From Nocardioides sp. CFH 31398 (lineage in GTDB: Bacteria > Actinomycetota > Actinomycetes > Propionibacteriales > Nocardioidaceae): a stretch of DNA of 64,000 nucleotides. Position 1 is the stretch's first letter. Each line of letters starts with the position of its first letter. Under the pieces are notes generated by a model. It was not told the DNA's origin and made no database searches. It worked only from the letters and a program-made list of their open reading frames with translations. The position numbers were made by a program, and so were the translations under genes. This document shows, one piece after another, positions 48,881 through 57,872 of this stretch. Where the stretch lies: NCBI RefSeq assembly GCF_022436705.1, contig NZ_JAKUHT010000001.1, positions 62,001 through 126,000 on the forward strand, in the 5' to 3' direction.

Positions 48881-49828
48881 ATGCACACCCGGGGGACGGT
48901 CGACTGCCACCAGCACCTGTGGCCCGACGCGCTGGTCGACGCACTGCGTCGGCGCGGTGGCCGGAGCGGTGGCCGGCGGGGGCGTGCGCCGTACCTCGAC
49001 GGCTGGACGCTGCACCTCGACGGCGAGCCGCCGTACGACGTCGACCCGGCCGCCCACGACCTCGAGCTCCGCGCCAAGCAGGACCTCGCGGACGGCGTCG
49101 AGGTCACCCTCGTCTCCCTGTCGAGCCCGCTCGGGGTCGAGCACCTGCACCCCGACGAGGCCCGGCCGCTCGTCGACGCGTGGCACACGGGTGGGCTCGC
49201 CGCGCACCACCGTCGCTGGGCGGCGCCCGTCCTGGCCGACCCCGACCTGGGGGACCTCGCCGCGACGCTCGCTCGCGCCGACGTCGTCGGGCTCCAGGTC
49301 CCCGCGACCGCCCTGGCCGACCCCGCCGCCCTCGAGCGGCTGGCGCCACGGCTGGCGCTCGCCGAGGACGCCGGCCTGCCGGTCATGGTGCACCCCGGGC
49401 CCGCTCCCGTCACGACCACGGACGGTCTCCCCGGGTGGTGGCCCGCGCTCGCGTCGTACCCGGCGCAGCAGGCCGCGGCCTGGTTCGCCTGGCACGTGGC
49501 GGGGCGGGCGCTGCTGCCGGACCTGCGGATCTGCTTCGTCGCGCTGGCCGGCCTGGCCCCGCTGCACCACGAGCGCCTCGTCGCTCGCGGCGGCACCTTC
49601 GGTGCCGTCGACCCCGGCGTGTTCTACGAGACCTCCTCGTACGCCGCTCGCGCCGTCGACGCCACCGCGCGCGTCGTCGGCGTCGACCCCCTCGTCCTCG
49701 GGTCGGACGCACCTTACGCAGAGGCGTTCGACCCGAGGAACGATCCCGGCCTGGGCGAGGCCTTCGCCCATGCGCTCGGGGTCGCGAACCCGCACCGCCT
49801 GCTCACCCCCGCACCACCCGAGAGATAG
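48881..49828 (+). CDS. Amidohydrolase family 2 protein, copy 2
   Basis: A 315-aa paralogue of the protein at 39110-40054, sharing TVDCHQHLWPDALVDALRRR, LDGWTLHLDGEPPYDVDPAAHDLELRA, VMVHPGPAP, GVFYETSSYAARAVDATARVVGVDPLVLGSDAPYA. It has the same HxH, His and Asp metal-site pattern. ATG 48881 is well defined and sits behind a leaderless promoter; a TTG three bases upstream is also in frame. No LacI-type GAAGCGCTTC operator is seen here, so this copy is regulated differently. A cupin gene follows after 13 bases. Confidence 0.85.
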   Translation: MHTRGTVDCHQHLWPDALVDALRRRGGRSGGRRGRAPYLDGWTLHLDGEPPYDVDPAAHDLELRAKQDLADGVEVTLVSLSSPLGVEHLHPDEARPLVDAWHTGGLAAHHRRWAAPVLADPDLGDLAATLARADVVGLQVPATALADPAALERLAPRLALAEDAGLPVMVHPGPAPVTTTDGLPGWWPALASYPAQQAAAWFAWHVAGRALLPDLRICFVALAGLAPLHHERLVARGGTFGAVDPGVFYETSSYAARAVDATARVVGVDPLVLGSDAPYAEAFDPRNDPGLGEAFAHALGVANPHRLLTPAPPER

Positions 49829-49841
49829 AAGGAGGCCCGAC

Positions 49842-50393
49842 ATGACCCTGGCTCCGACTTCCCCCGGCGCCGGCACGACCCCCAGCGGGGCCGTGCTCGG
49901 TGCCGAGGAGCTGCCCGCCGTCCCGCCCCGTGTGCTGGGCCCCGCCGAGCTCGAGGACCTCGTCCGCGACCTCGCCGCCCGCCCCGAGGTGTGGGCGGCC
50001 CACGCCCGCCACGACACCGGCGGTCGTCACTACGTCTCCCTGTTCCGCGACGCCCACGTCGACGTGTGGCTGCTGTGCTGGAACACCGTCGACGACACCG
50101 GCTGGCACGACCACGACACGTCGTCCGGGGCCGTCGCGGTCACCCGCGGCGCGGTGACCGAGTCGAAGCCCCGCCTCGGCGGGCAGCCGGAGGAGCGGAC
50201 CGCCATGGCCGGCGCGTCGTTCTCCTTCGGCCCCGACCACATCCACCGCATGGTCGGCGCGGTCGACGGGTCGGTCTCGATCCACGCCTACTCGCCGCCG
50301 CTGTGGCGCATGGGGCAGTACTCGATCTCGTCCGACGGCGTGATGCGCCGCTGGTCGGTGTCGTACGCCGACGAGCTGCGCCCGCTGGACTGA
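49842..50393 (+). CDS. Cysteine-dioxygenase-like cupin, copy 2
   Basis: A 183-aa paralogue of the cupin at 40051-40581, with the same GWHDHDTSSGAVAVTRGAVTE (HxH) and FGPDHIHRMVG metal motifs and the SIHAYSPPLWRMGQYSI strand. The N-terminal ~25 residues (TLAPTSPGAGTTPSGAVLG) are extra and low-complexity. ATG 49842 has a strong GAAGGAGGC ribosome site, unlike copy 1, which is coupled by overlap. It is probably co-transcribed with the preceding amidohydrolase. Confidence 0.87.
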   Translation: MTLAPTSPGAGTTPSGAVLGAEELPAVPPRVLGPAELEDLVRDLAARPEVWAAHARHDTGGRHYVSLFRDAHVDVWLLCWNTVDDTGWHDHDTSSGAVAVTRGAVTESKPRLGGQPEERTAMAGASFSFGPDHIHRMVGAVDGSVSIHAYSPPLWRMGQYSISSDGVMRRWSVSYADELRPLD

Positions 50394-50428
50394 CGCCTCG
50401 CCCGCCGCCGGTCGAGCCGATCCGTTCA

Positions 50429-50573
50429 GGTGGTCGAGCAGCACGCGAGCTCGGCGAGCGCGCGTCGTCGAGACCACGGTGAGGGTCTCGACACGCTCGA
50501 CCGGCGGTGGTCCCGGTGGTCTCGACGACGCGGAGCCGCTGGCGCGGCTCGGCGGCTCGACCACCTGGGCAGT
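50429..50573. repeat. Cluster of REP-like elements
   Basis: Three variants in a row: one from 50429 (GGTGGTCGAGCAGC...TCGTCGAGACC), a short one near 50483 (GGTCTCGACACGCTCGACC), and one from about 50516 to 50568 (GGTGGTCTCGACGACG...CTCGACCACC). They lie between the cupin and the convergent CitE-like gene and may terminate both. Confidence 0.75.
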
Positions 50574-50577
50574 GCCC

Positions 50578-51441
50578 TCAGTCCTCCAGCGCGCGGATGG
50601 CCTCGGCGATGGCGAGGGTGCGGCGGGCGGTGTCGACGTGCAGCTGCTCGACCATGCGGCCGTTGTACGTCGCCACGCCCGAGCCCGCCTCCTCGAAGGC
50701 GGCGATGAGCCCCTCGGCGTCCTCGATCGCGGCCTCCGACGGGGAGAAGGCGCGGTTGGCGCCCTCGACCTGACCGGGGTGGATGAGGGTCTTGCCGTCG
50801 AAGCCCATCTGCCGGCCCTGCTCGCACTCGGCGAGGAAGCCCTCGGTGTCCTTCACGTCGTTGTAGACGCCGTCGACGACCTCGATGCCGCCGGCGCGGG
50901 CGGCGAGGAGGACCTGGTGCAGCGACGGCAGGACGTTCCAGCGGCCGGGCACGTGCTCGGCGTACAGCTCCTTGACGATGTCGTTCGTCCCGAGGACGAA
51001 GGCGCCGAGACGCTCCGACGATCGGGCGATGGCCAGCGCGTCGAGGATGCCCGCGGGCGTCTCGACCATGGCCCAGAGCCGGGTGTGGTCGGGGGCGCCG
51101 GCGGCCTCCATCGCGTCGACGAGCGCGTGCACCTCCGCCGGTGAACCGACCTTCGGGACGACGATGCCGTCGGGCCCGGCCGCCGCGGCGGCGGCCAGGT
51201 CGGCGTCGTGCCACTCGGTGCCGATCGAGTTCACCCGGATCGTCAGGGTGCGTCGGCCGTACTCGCCCGAGGCGGCCGCGGCGCAGGCGGCCTCGCGGGC
51301 GTCCGCCTTGGCGTCGGGGGCGACGGCGTCCTCGAGGTCGAGGATCAGCGCGTCACAGGGGATCGTCTTGGCCTTCTCGAGCGCGCGGGCGTTCGAGCTC
51401 GGCATGTAGAGCACCGAGCGCAGCGGGGTGAACTCGCTCAT
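50578..51441 (-). CDS. HpcH/HpaI aldolase (CitE-like) protein
   Basis: A 287-aa TIM-barrel protein of the CitE/malyl-CoA lyase superfamily. Key features: [38 protein letters not shown] (metal and CoA-binding start), [38 protein letters not shown] (metal-ligand Glu), and [22 protein letters not shown]. Relatives act as citrate/citramalyl-CoA lyase subunit or (3S)-malyl-CoA thioesterase. ATG 51441 overlaps the stop of the Mcl-like gene (ATGA). By analogy with the Mcl1/Mcl2 pair it may be the malyl-CoA thioesterase, but this is not certain. Confidence 0.85.
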   Translation of the reverse strand: MSEFTPLRSVLYMPSSNARALEKAKTIPCDALILDLEDAVAPDAKADAREAACAAAASGEYGRRTLTIRVNSIGTEWHDADLAAAAAAGPDGIVVPKVGSPAEVHALVDAMEAAGAPDHTRLWAMVETPAGILDALAIARSSERLGAFVLGTNDIVKELYAEHVPGRWNVLPSLHQVLLAARAGGIEVVDGVYNDVKDTEGFLAECEQGRQMGFDGKTLIHPGQVEGANRAFSPSEAAIEDAEGLIAAFEEAGSGVATYNGRMVEQLHVDTARRTLAIAEAIRALED

Positions 51442-52517
51442 GCGGAGGCCTCCTTCTCGGCCGCGGCGTACCGCTCGGCCAGGGCGGGGTCGGTGGCGGC
51501 CAGCTGCTCGGCGAGGTCGACCATCACCAGGCACTGCTTGAGGGAGGCGTCGTCCTCCATCTTGCCGTCGAGCATCACGGCGCCGGTGCCGTCACCCATC
51601 GCCTCGACGACACGGCGCGCGTGGGCCACGTCGGCGGGGCTGGGGCTGAAGACGCGGTGCGCGATCTCGATCTGCTTGGGGTGCAGCGACCAGGCGCCGA
51701 CGCAGCCGAGGAGGAAGGCGTTGCGGAACTGGTCCTCGCACGCGACCGTGTCGGCGATGTCGCCGAAGGGGCCGTAGTAGGCGGAGATCCCGTGCATCGC
51801 GCAGGCGTCGACCATGCGCGCGATGGTGTAGTGCCAGAGGTCCTGCTGGTACGACGTCCGCTCGGCCGCGATGGCCTCCGCGCTGCCGTCGGTGGGGTCC
51901 TGGCGGACGAGGTAGCCGGGGTGACCGCCGCCGACGCGGGTGGTCTTCATCCTGCGGTCGGCGGCCAGGTCGGCCGGGCCCAGCGACAGGCCCTGCATCC
52001 GCGGGCTGGCGCCGCAGATCTCCTCGACGTTCGCCATGCCGCGGGCGGTCTCGAGGATCGCGTGCACCATGAGGGGCTTCTCGAGCCCGGCCTTCGCCTC
52101 GAGCTGGGCGAGGAGGCGGTCGACGTAGTGGATGTCCTCGGCGCCCTGCACCTTCGGGACCATGATCACGTCGAGCGTGTCGCCGATCGCGGTGACGAGC
52201 CGGGTCAGGTCGTCGAGCACCCAGGGCGAGTCCAGGGCGTTGATGCGGGTCCAGAGCTGGGTGCTCCCGAAGTCGGTCGCCTCGGCGATCCGGACCAGGC
52301 CCTCGCGGGCGGCCTCCTTGTTGGCGGCCTTGACGGCGTCCTCGAGGTTGCCCAGCAGGACGTCGACGGTGCCGACCATGCCGGGCACCTTGGCCGCCAT
52401 CTTCTCGTTGGACGGGTCGAAGAAGTGGATCGCGCGGCTCGGCCGGGCCGGGATCTCCCGCAGCGGCTGCGGGGCTCCGACGGCGAGGGGCGCGAAGAAG
52501 TCTCGTGCGGGACGCAT
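51438..52517 (-). CDS. L-malyl-CoA/beta-methylmalyl-CoA lyase-like protein
   Basis: A 359-aa member of the same superfamily but of the Mcl1 subgroup: [95 protein letters not shown] and [17 protein letters not shown]. These enzymes split malyl-CoA to glyoxylate and acetyl-CoA, or methylmalyl-CoA to glyoxylate and propionyl-CoA. Other ethylmalonyl-CoA pathway genes are not in the window, although a glycerate kinase that would use glyoxylate-derived glycerate is 7 kb away. ATG 52517. First gene of the pair. Confidence 0.85.
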   Translation of the reverse strand: MRPARDFFAPLAVGAPQPLREIPARPSRAIHFFDPSNEKMAAKVPGMVGTVDVLLGNLEDAVKAANKEAAREGLVRIAEATDFGSTQLWTRINALDSPWVLDDLTRLVTAIGDTLDVIMVPKVQGAEDIHYVDRLLAQLEAKAGLEKPLMVHAILETARGMANVEEICGASPRMQGLSLGPADLAADRRMKTTRVGGGHPGYLVRQDPTDGSAEAIAAERTSYQQDLWHYTIARMVDACAMHGISAYYGPFGDIADTVACEDQFRNAFLLGCVGAWSLHPKQIEIAHRVFSPSPADVAHARRVVEAMGDGTGAVMLDGKMEDDASLKQCLVMVDLAEQLAATDPALAERYAAAEKEASA

Positions 52518-52601
52518 GGGCCGAAACCTACTCGGAAGTAGCCACCGCGGGATGTGACGCGTGGCACGTCGACGACCGCCCGGCCGTGCGGGGCGCGGAG
52601 A

Positions 52602-52659
52602 ACAGGAGAGATGCCTCCACGGGGCCGCTCAGCGGTGGCGTACGGCGGATCTCTCCTGT
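52602..52659 (-). terminator. Hairpin after the DUF1992 gene
   Basis: Perfect 11-bp inverted repeat ACAGGAGAGAT (52602-52612) and ATCTCTCCTGT (52649-52659) with a 36-base loop, between the DUF1992 stop and the Mcl-like start on the minus strand. Confidence 0.5.
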
Positions 52660-52695
52660 CCGCCGTGCACGCACTGCGCCCGGCGTCGGGAGCGG

Positions 52696-53253
52696 TCAGC
52701 CCGCGCGGCGAGCGCGCGACCACCAGCGGCGGCGCGGCTCGGGGGCGGCGTCCGCCTCGGCCCGGCGGGACTCGGCCTGCTCGAGCGCACGGGCGCGGCG
52801 ACGGGCGCGCCACGCCTCGACCTCGGCCTCGACGTCGCGCCGCTCGGTGATGACGGGCGGGCCGCCCAGGTTGGTGAGCAGGGCGTGCTTGATGCGCGCG
52901 TTGAACTCGGTGACCTCGCGACGCACGTCGGACTCGGCCGACAGTGCGTCGAGGTGGTCGGCGAGGGCGGCGTCGTCCTTGCGGAGCTGGAGCGCGGGCG
53001 GCAGGACCCCGGTGATCTTCTCCCGCTCGATGAGGCGCTTGACCCACCAGTCGGGGTCGTCGCCGCGCCCGATCAGCTGGTCCAGGGGCTTGCCGGCCCC
53101 CGGCAGGTTCTCGAAGTCGCCGCGCTCCTGCGCCTTGCGGATCTGCAGGTCCACCCAGGAGGTCTGGTGCTGGATCCGCAGCGCGGCCGCGGCCTTGCCG
53201 GTGCGCGGGTCGACCTCGCGGTCGGTCCGCGCGCGGTCGGGCTGCTCGCTCAT
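52696..53253 (-). CDS. DUF1992 (DnaJ-family-associated) protein
   Basis: A 185-aa protein with the DUF1992 core: SWVDLQIRKAQERGDFENLPGAGKPL, then DDPDWWVKRLIEREKI and ARIKHAL. This domain is found alone or fused to J-domains and its role is unclear. The C-terminal third is Arg/Ala/Glu-rich and probably helical. ATG 53253 is chosen because GAGG lies eight bases upstream; two further in-frame starts (53259, 53262) are too close to that site. The palindrome 53312-53327 lies 58 bases upstream. Confidence 0.82.
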   Translation of the reverse strand: MSEQPDRARTDREVDPRTGKAAAALRIQHQTSWVDLQIRKAQERGDFENLPGAGKPLDQLIGRGDDPDWWVKRLIEREKITGVLPPALQLRKDDAALADHLDALSAESDVRREVTEFNARIKHALLTNLGGPPVITERRDVEAEVEAWRARRRARALEQAESRRAEADAAPEPRRRWWSRARRAG

Positions 53254-53311
53254 CGCCATCACCTCGCCGTCCAGCGTACGAGGGCGGCGGGTGGCCTGGC
53301 ACGGGCGCGGC

Positions 53312-53327
53312 GTCTCGCATCCGAGAC
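53312..53327. promoter_or_regulatory. Second copy of the 16-bp palindrome
   Basis: GTCTCG-CATC-CGAGAC, identical to 31933-31948 upstream of hutH. It lies upstream of the DUF1992 gene (minus strand) and downstream of the nitroreductase stop. Confidence 0.5.
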
Positions 53328-53385
53328 TGCGGTGAGCCCACCCCGCTTGCCGCCCCGGGAGCCCGACCGATGGACTGGCCCGGTG

Positions 53386-53979
53386 TCAGCGACCCCAGCG
53401 CCCGCGGTGGACCAGCTCGTCCGCGCCGCGCCGGGCGCGGCGGGCGGGCGATCCCGTGACGGCGCCGGCCGCCGGGTGCCCCACGGTGACCGCGCCCGTC
53501 GGGACGAGCCCGTCGGGCACGCCGTACGCCACGCGCAGGGCGTCCCAGGACCGGCCGGGGACGCCGAAGAAGCAGGCCCCGAGGCCCTCGTCGACGCACG
53601 CCTGGAGCAGCAGGAGCGCAGCCATCCCGGCGTCGACGTGCCACCACGGGACGTCGAAGCCCTGGTCCGCGGCGGCCTTGTCGGCCTCGGCGTAGCGGTC
53701 GCGGTACGCCGCCTCGTCGGCCCAGACCACGACCACGACGGGCGCGCCTCGCATGCCGTCCAGCCAGGCGCTCGCGGCGTCCGGCTCGGAGGTGGCGGAC
53801 CAGAAGCCGGCCACCTCGTCGGGCCCGGTGAGCACCAGCAGGGAGGTCCCCTGCGTGAAGCCGGCGCTCGGCCCGCGCAGGGCGGTGGCCACGACCCGGT
53901 CCAGCACGTCGGCCGCGACCGGCTCCTCGGCGTACGACCGGACCATGCGGCGGCGACGGACGACCTCGGCGAACTCCAT
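53386..53979 (-). CDS. Nitroreductase-family flavoprotein
   Basis: A 197-aa FMN-dependent protein of the nitroreductase family: MEFAEVVRRRRMVRSYAEEPV at the N-terminus (FMN phosphate Arg residues), ATALRGPSAGFTQG, and the C-terminal CVDEGLGACFFGVPGRSWDALRVAYGVPDGLVPTGAVTVGHPAA. Such proteins reduce nitro compounds, flavins or quinones, and some are F420- or deazaflavin-linked in actinobacteria. The start codon lies only 11 bases from the divergent hut operon start, so each promoter must lie within or very near the other gene. Confidence 0.87.
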   Translation of the reverse strand: MEFAEVVRRRRMVRSYAEEPVAADVLDRVVATALRGPSAGFTQGTSLLVLTGPDEVAGFWSATSEPDAASAWLDGMRGAPVVVVVWADEAAYRDRYAEADKAAADQGFDVPWWHVDAGMAALLLLQACVDEGLGACFFGVPGRSWDALRVAYGVPDGLVPTGAVTVGHPAAGAVTGSPARRARRGADELVHRGRWGR

Positions 53980-53990
53980 GGGAGCGGATC

Positions 53991-55232
53991 ATGACGTTCG
54001 AGCAGATGTGGCGCGACCTCGCCCCGGTGGGCCGGTCAGCGTCCAGCGGCGGGTACTTCCGTCAGCCGTGGACCACCGCGGAGACCGAGCTCCGCACGTG
54101 GTTCGCCGAGCAGGCGAGGGCGCGGGGCCTGCGGCTCGTCGTCGACGCCCTCGGCAACCAGGTCGCGTGGTGGGACCCGGCCGACGGCTCCGGCGCCCGG
54201 ACCGACGGGCTGCTGACCGGCTCCCACCTCGACTCCGTCCTCGACGGCGGCGCGTACGACGGCCCGCTGGGCGTGGTCAGCGCCTTCGCGGCACTCGACC
54301 GGCTGCGCGAGCAGGGTCACGCACCGGCCCGGCCGCTCGGGGTGGCCGCGTTCGTCGAGGAGGAGGGCTCCCGGTTCGGGCGGGCCTGCCTCGGCTCCCG
54401 CCTGGCCGTCGGCGCGGCGGACTGGACAACGGTCCGCGAGCTCCGGGACCGCGACGGCGTCGCGCTGCCCGACGCGCTGGTGGCGGCCGGGCTGGACCCC
54501 GCACCGCTGGAGCGCGGCGACGACGTCCGGGACGGCACCGGGATCCTCGCCGGGGTGGCGGCGTACGTCGAGCTGCACGTCGAGCAGGGCCGCGACCTGG
54601 TGCATCGCGACGTCCCCGTGGCCCTCGGCTCGCAGATCTGGCCGCACGGGCGGTGGCGCTTCGACTTCACCGGGGAGGCCAACCACGCGGGCACGACCCG
54701 CATGGAGGACCGCCGCAACCCCATGCTCACCTACGCCATGACCGCGCTCGCCGCCGACAAGCAGGCCCGCCTGGCCGACCTGCGCGCGACGTTCGGGCGG
54801 GTCGAGGTCAGCCCCAACGGCGTCAACGCCGTCCCCGGCCGCGTCAGCGCCTGGCTCGACGCCCGCGGCGCGGACGACGCCGCGGTGCGGGCGCTGGTCG
54901 CGACCGTCGAGCGGCAGGCCACCGAGCGGGCCGACCGCGACGGCACCGCGGTCACCGTCTCCGCCGAGTCGGTGACGGCGCCCGTCCACTTCGACACCGA
55001 CCTCACCGCCCGGATCGACGCCGCCGTCGTCGAGGGGGGCGGGCTGCCGGTCATCCCGACCGGCGCCGGCCACGACGCCGGCGTGCTCGCCGAGGCCGGC
55101 GTGCCGACCGCGATGCTGCACGTGCGGAACCCCTCCGGCGTCTCCCACGCGCCCGGCGAGCACGCCGAGACCGCCGACTGCCTCGCCGGCGTCGAGGCGC
55201 TCGCAGCGGCACTGCGGAGCCTGACCTCGTGA
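53991..55232 (+). CDS. M20 amidohydrolase (allantoate amidohydrolase-like), probable HutG replacement
   Basis: A 413-aa binuclear metal hydrolase of the allantoate amidohydrolase/N-carbamoyl-amino-acid hydrolase group. Metal ligands are visible in TGSHLDSVLDGGAYDGPLG (His, Asp), FVEEEGSRFG (Glu), YVELHVEQG (His) and GVSHAPGEHAE (His). The dimerisation-domain substrate residues are in GEANHAGTTRMEDRRN. It heads the hutF-hutI operon with 4-base overlaps. Since HutF yields N-formyl-L-glutamate and no HutG is present, I infer it removes the formyl (or carbamoyl) group from glutamate. Such an association with hutF and hutI is, as I recall, common in Streptomyces. Confidence 0.87.
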   Translation: MTFEQMWRDLAPVGRSASSGGYFRQPWTTAETELRTWFAEQARARGLRLVVDALGNQVAWWDPADGSGARTDGLLTGSHLDSVLDGGAYDGPLGVVSAFAALDRLREQGHAPARPLGVAAFVEEEGSRFGRACLGSRLAVGAADWTTVRELRDRDGVALPDALVAAGLDPAPLERGDDVRDGTGILAGVAAYVELHVEQGRDLVHRDVPVALGSQIWPHGRWRFDFTGEANHAGTTRMEDRRNPMLTYAMTALAADKQARLADLRATFGRVEVSPNGVNAVPGRVSAWLDARGADDAAVRALVATVERQATERADRDGTAVTVSAESVTAPVHFDTDLTARIDAAVVEGGGLPVIPTGAGHDAGVLAEAGVPTAMLHVRNPSGVSHAPGEHAETADCLAGVEALAAALRSLTS

Positions 55233-56596
55233 CGGCGCACCTCCTGCAGCGCGCCGTCCTGCCCGACGGCGTGCACGACGACGTCCTCGTCGTCGTCGAG
55301 GACGGCCGGTTCGCGGAGGTCACGCCCGGCGCCGCCCGGCCGCGCGGTGCGCTCGAGGTGCCCGGCCTGACGATCCCGGGCCTGGCGAACGCCCACTCGC
55401 ACGCCTTCCACCGCGCGCTCCGCGGTCGCACCCACGCCGTCGACCCCCGCGGCTCGTTCTGGACCTGGCGCGAGCAGATGTACGACGTCGCCGCCCGGCT
55501 CACCCCGGCGTCGTACCTGCGCCTCGCGCGGGCGACGTACCGCGAGATGGCCGCCGCCGGGATCACCGCGGTGGGGGAGTTCCACTACCTGCACCACACC
55601 GAGGACGGCACCGCTCACGAGGACCCGAACGCCATGGGTCTCGCCCTCGTCGAGGCCGCCCGGCAGGCGGGGATCCGGCTGACCCTGCTCGACACCTGCT
55701 ACCTCGCCGGCGGGTTCGGCGAGCCGGTCAGCGGCGTCCAGGTGCGGTACGACGACGGCTCGGCCGCGGCGTGGAGCCGCCGGGTGTCGGCGCTGGACGA
55801 GTCGCTCGCCGACCGTGACGACGTGGTGGTGGGCGCCGCCGTCCACTCCGTCCGGGCGGTGCCCGCCGAGGAGATGGCCACCGTCGCCGGGTGGGCGTCC
55901 GAGCTCGGTCGGCCGCTGCACCTGCACCTGTCCGAGCAGCCGGCGGAGAACGAGGCGTGCCTCGCCGCGACCGGCCTCACCCCGACCGGGCTCGCCGCCC
56001 GGGAGGGTCTGCTGGGCGACCGGACGAGCGTCGTCCACGCCACCCACCTCACCGACGACGACGTCGCGGCGCTCGGCGCCGCCCGCGCCTACGCCTGCTT
56101 CTGCCCGACCACCGAGCGCGACCTCGCCGACGGCGTCGGCCCGTCGGCGCCGCTGCGCGACGCCGGCGCCCGGCTCACGCTCGGCTCCGACAGCCACGCC
56201 GTGGTCGACCTGCTCGAGGAGGCCCGCGCGGTCGAGCTCGACGAGCGGCTCGTCTCGGGGCGACGGGGTCACTGGTCGGCCGCCGACCTCCTGGCCGCCG
56301 CCACCGTCGACGGCCACGCGAGCCTGGGCTTCGGCGACGCCGGGCGCATCGAGGTCGGCGCCCGTGCCGACCTCGTCACGCTGGACGACGCCAGCGTCCG
56401 CACCGCCGGGACGGGCTCCCAGGGTGGCGCAGACCTCGGCACCGCCGTCTTCGCGGCGGCCGCGGAGGACGTCGTCCGCACCGTCGTCGACGGCCGGGTC
56501 GTGTTCCGCCGGGCCGACCGGCCCGCCCTCGGCCGCGAGCTCGCGGCCGCCATCGCCCACGTCAGCGCAGCGACCACCGAGGGAGCGCACCCGTGA
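55229..56596 (+). CDS. hutF: Formimidoylglutamate deiminase
   Basis: A 455-aa metal-dependent deiminase of the amidohydrolase superfamily that converts N-formimidoyl-L-glutamate to N-formyl-L-glutamate and ammonia. Signature blocks: [19 protein letters not shown] (HxH), [31 protein letters not shown] (third His plus Glu), [13 protein letters not shown] (fourth His) and [17 protein letters not shown] (Asp). The length fits HutF. GTG 55229 overlaps the M20 stop, and its stop overlaps hutI. It commits the window to the five-step (HutF) branch of histidine breakdown rather than the HutG formiminoglutamase branch. Confidence 0.95.
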   Translation: MTAHLLQRAVLPDGVHDDVLVVVEDGRFAEVTPGAARPRGALEVPGLTIPGLANAHSHAFHRALRGRTHAVDPRGSFWTWREQMYDVAARLTPASYLRLARATYREMAAAGITAVGEFHYLHHTEDGTAHEDPNAMGLALVEAARQAGIRLTLLDTCYLAGGFGEPVSGVQVRYDDGSAAAWSRRVSALDESLADRDDVVVGAAVHSVRAVPAEEMATVAGWASELGRPLHLHLSEQPAENEACLAATGLTPTGLAAREGLLGDRTSVVHATHLTDDDVAALGAARAYACFCPTTERDLADGVGPSAPLRDAGARLTLGSDSHAVVDLLEEARAVELDERLVSGRRGHWSAADLLAAATVDGHASLGFGDAGRIEVGARADLVTLDDASVRTAGTGSQGGADLGTAVFAAAAEDVVRTVVDGRVVFRRADRPALGRELAAAIAHVSAATTEGAHP

Positions 56597-57774
56597 CCAC
56601 GACCCTGCTCACCGGCATCGGCGAGCTCGTGACCAACGACCCCGCCCGCGGCGATGACGGACCGGGAGGGGGCGGCCTGCTCGGCCTGGTCCGCGACGCC
56701 GCGGTCGTCCTCGACGGCGGCAGGATCGCCTGGGTCGGTCGCGCCGCCGACGCGCCCGCCGCCGACCTCGCCCACGACCTCGGCGGGCGGGCCGTGCTGC
56801 CGGGCTTCGTCGACTCCCACAGCCACCTCGTCTTCGCCGGCGACCGCTCGGAGGAGTTCGCCGCCCGCATGACCGGGACGCCGTACGCCGCGGGCGGCAT
56901 CCGCACCACCGTCGCCGCGACGCGGGCCGCCACCGACGAGCAGCTCGCCGCCGGCGTCGCCCGCCACGTCGCCGAGATGCGGCGGCAGGGGACGACGACG
57001 GTCGAGATCAAGAGCGGCTACGGCCTCACCGTCCACGACGAGGCCCGCTCCCTGGCGATCGCGCGGGAGGTGACGCCGGAGACGACGTTCCTCGGCGCGC
57101 ACGTCGTCCCGTCGGACATCGAGCCGAGCCGCTACGTCGACACGGTGACCGGGCCGATGCTGGAGGCCTGCGCGCCGTACGCCCGGTGGATCGACGTGTT
57201 CTGCGAGACGGGCGCGTTCGACGCCGACCAGGCGCGGGCGATCCTCGCCGCGGGGGAGGCCGCCGGCCTGGCCGGACGTCTGCACGCGAACCAGCTCGGC
57301 CCCGGGCCCGGCGTCCGGCTCGCCTGCGAGCTGGGGCTCGCCGCCGTCGACCACTGCACCTACCTCGACGACGCGGACGTCGACGCCCTCGCCTCGACCG
57401 GCACCGTCGCGACCCTGCTGCCCGGCGTCGAGTTCTCGACGCGCCAGCCGTGGCCCGACGCGCGGCGGCTGGTCGACGTCGGGGTCCGGGTCGCGCTGGC
57501 GAGCGACTGCAACCCCGGGTCGAGCTACACCTCGTCGATCCCGTTCTGCGTCGCGATGGCCGTCCGTGACATGGGCATGAGCCCCGCCGAGGCGACGTAC
57601 GCCGTGACGAAGCGGGGCGCCGAGGCGCTGCGCCGCGACGACATCGGGGCGCTGCTGCCCGGCATGCGCGCGGACCTCGTGGTGCTCGACGCGCCGTCGT
57701 ACCTGCACCTGGCCTACCGCCCCGGCGTCCCCCTCGTCGCCGCCACCTGGCTCGCCGGCCGCCCCCTCACCTGA
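56593..57774 (+). CDS. hutI: Imidazolonepropionase
   Basis: A 393-aa zinc or iron hydrolase that opens imidazolone-5-propionate to N-formimidoyl-L-glutamate. Conserved parts are [23 protein letters not shown] (HxH; the more usual form is DTHTH), [44 protein letters not shown] (His), [11 protein letters not shown] and [15 protein letters not shown] (Asp). GTG 56593 overlaps hutF. A REP-like element begins two bases after the stop. With HutH and HutU at 32-35 kb and HutF here it completes the pathway to N-formylglutamate. Confidence 0.96.
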   Translation: MTTTLLTGIGELVTNDPARGDDGPGGGGLLGLVRDAAVVLDGGRIAWVGRAADAPAADLAHDLGGRAVLPGFVDSHSHLVFAGDRSEEFAARMTGTPYAAGGIRTTVAATRAATDEQLAAGVARHVAEMRRQGTTTVEIKSGYGLTVHDEARSLAIAREVTPETTFLGAHVVPSDIEPSRYVDTVTGPMLEACAPYARWIDVFCETGAFDADQARAILAAGEAAGLAGRLHANQLGPGPGVRLACELGLAAVDHCTYLDDADVDALASTGTVATLLPGVEFSTRQPWPDARRLVDVGVRVALASDCNPGSSYTSSIPFCVAMAVRDMGMSPAEATYAVTKRGAEALRRDDIGALLPGMRADLVVLDAPSYLHLAYRPGVPLVAATWLAGRPLT

Positions 57775-57776
57775 GA

Positions 57777-57822
57777 GGTGGTCGAGCAGGGAGCGAGCCC
57801 TGCGAGTGACCGCGTCGAGACC
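57777..57822. repeat. Single REP-like element
   Basis: Starts GGTGGTCGAGCAGGGAGCGA and ends CGCGTCGAGACC. Same family as 1-228, and reverse complement of 664-708. It lies just after hutI. Confidence 0.85.
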
Positions 57823-57872
57823 GCCGGCCGTCTCACCGGGTTTCGAGGCTCGTCGCCAGCGCTCCTCGCACC

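Noticed and set aside
50578..52517. Citrate lyase complex
   Set aside because: Two CitE-like genes are present, but no CitD, CitF or prosthetic-group genes. Motifs fit malyl-CoA lyase/thioesterase better.
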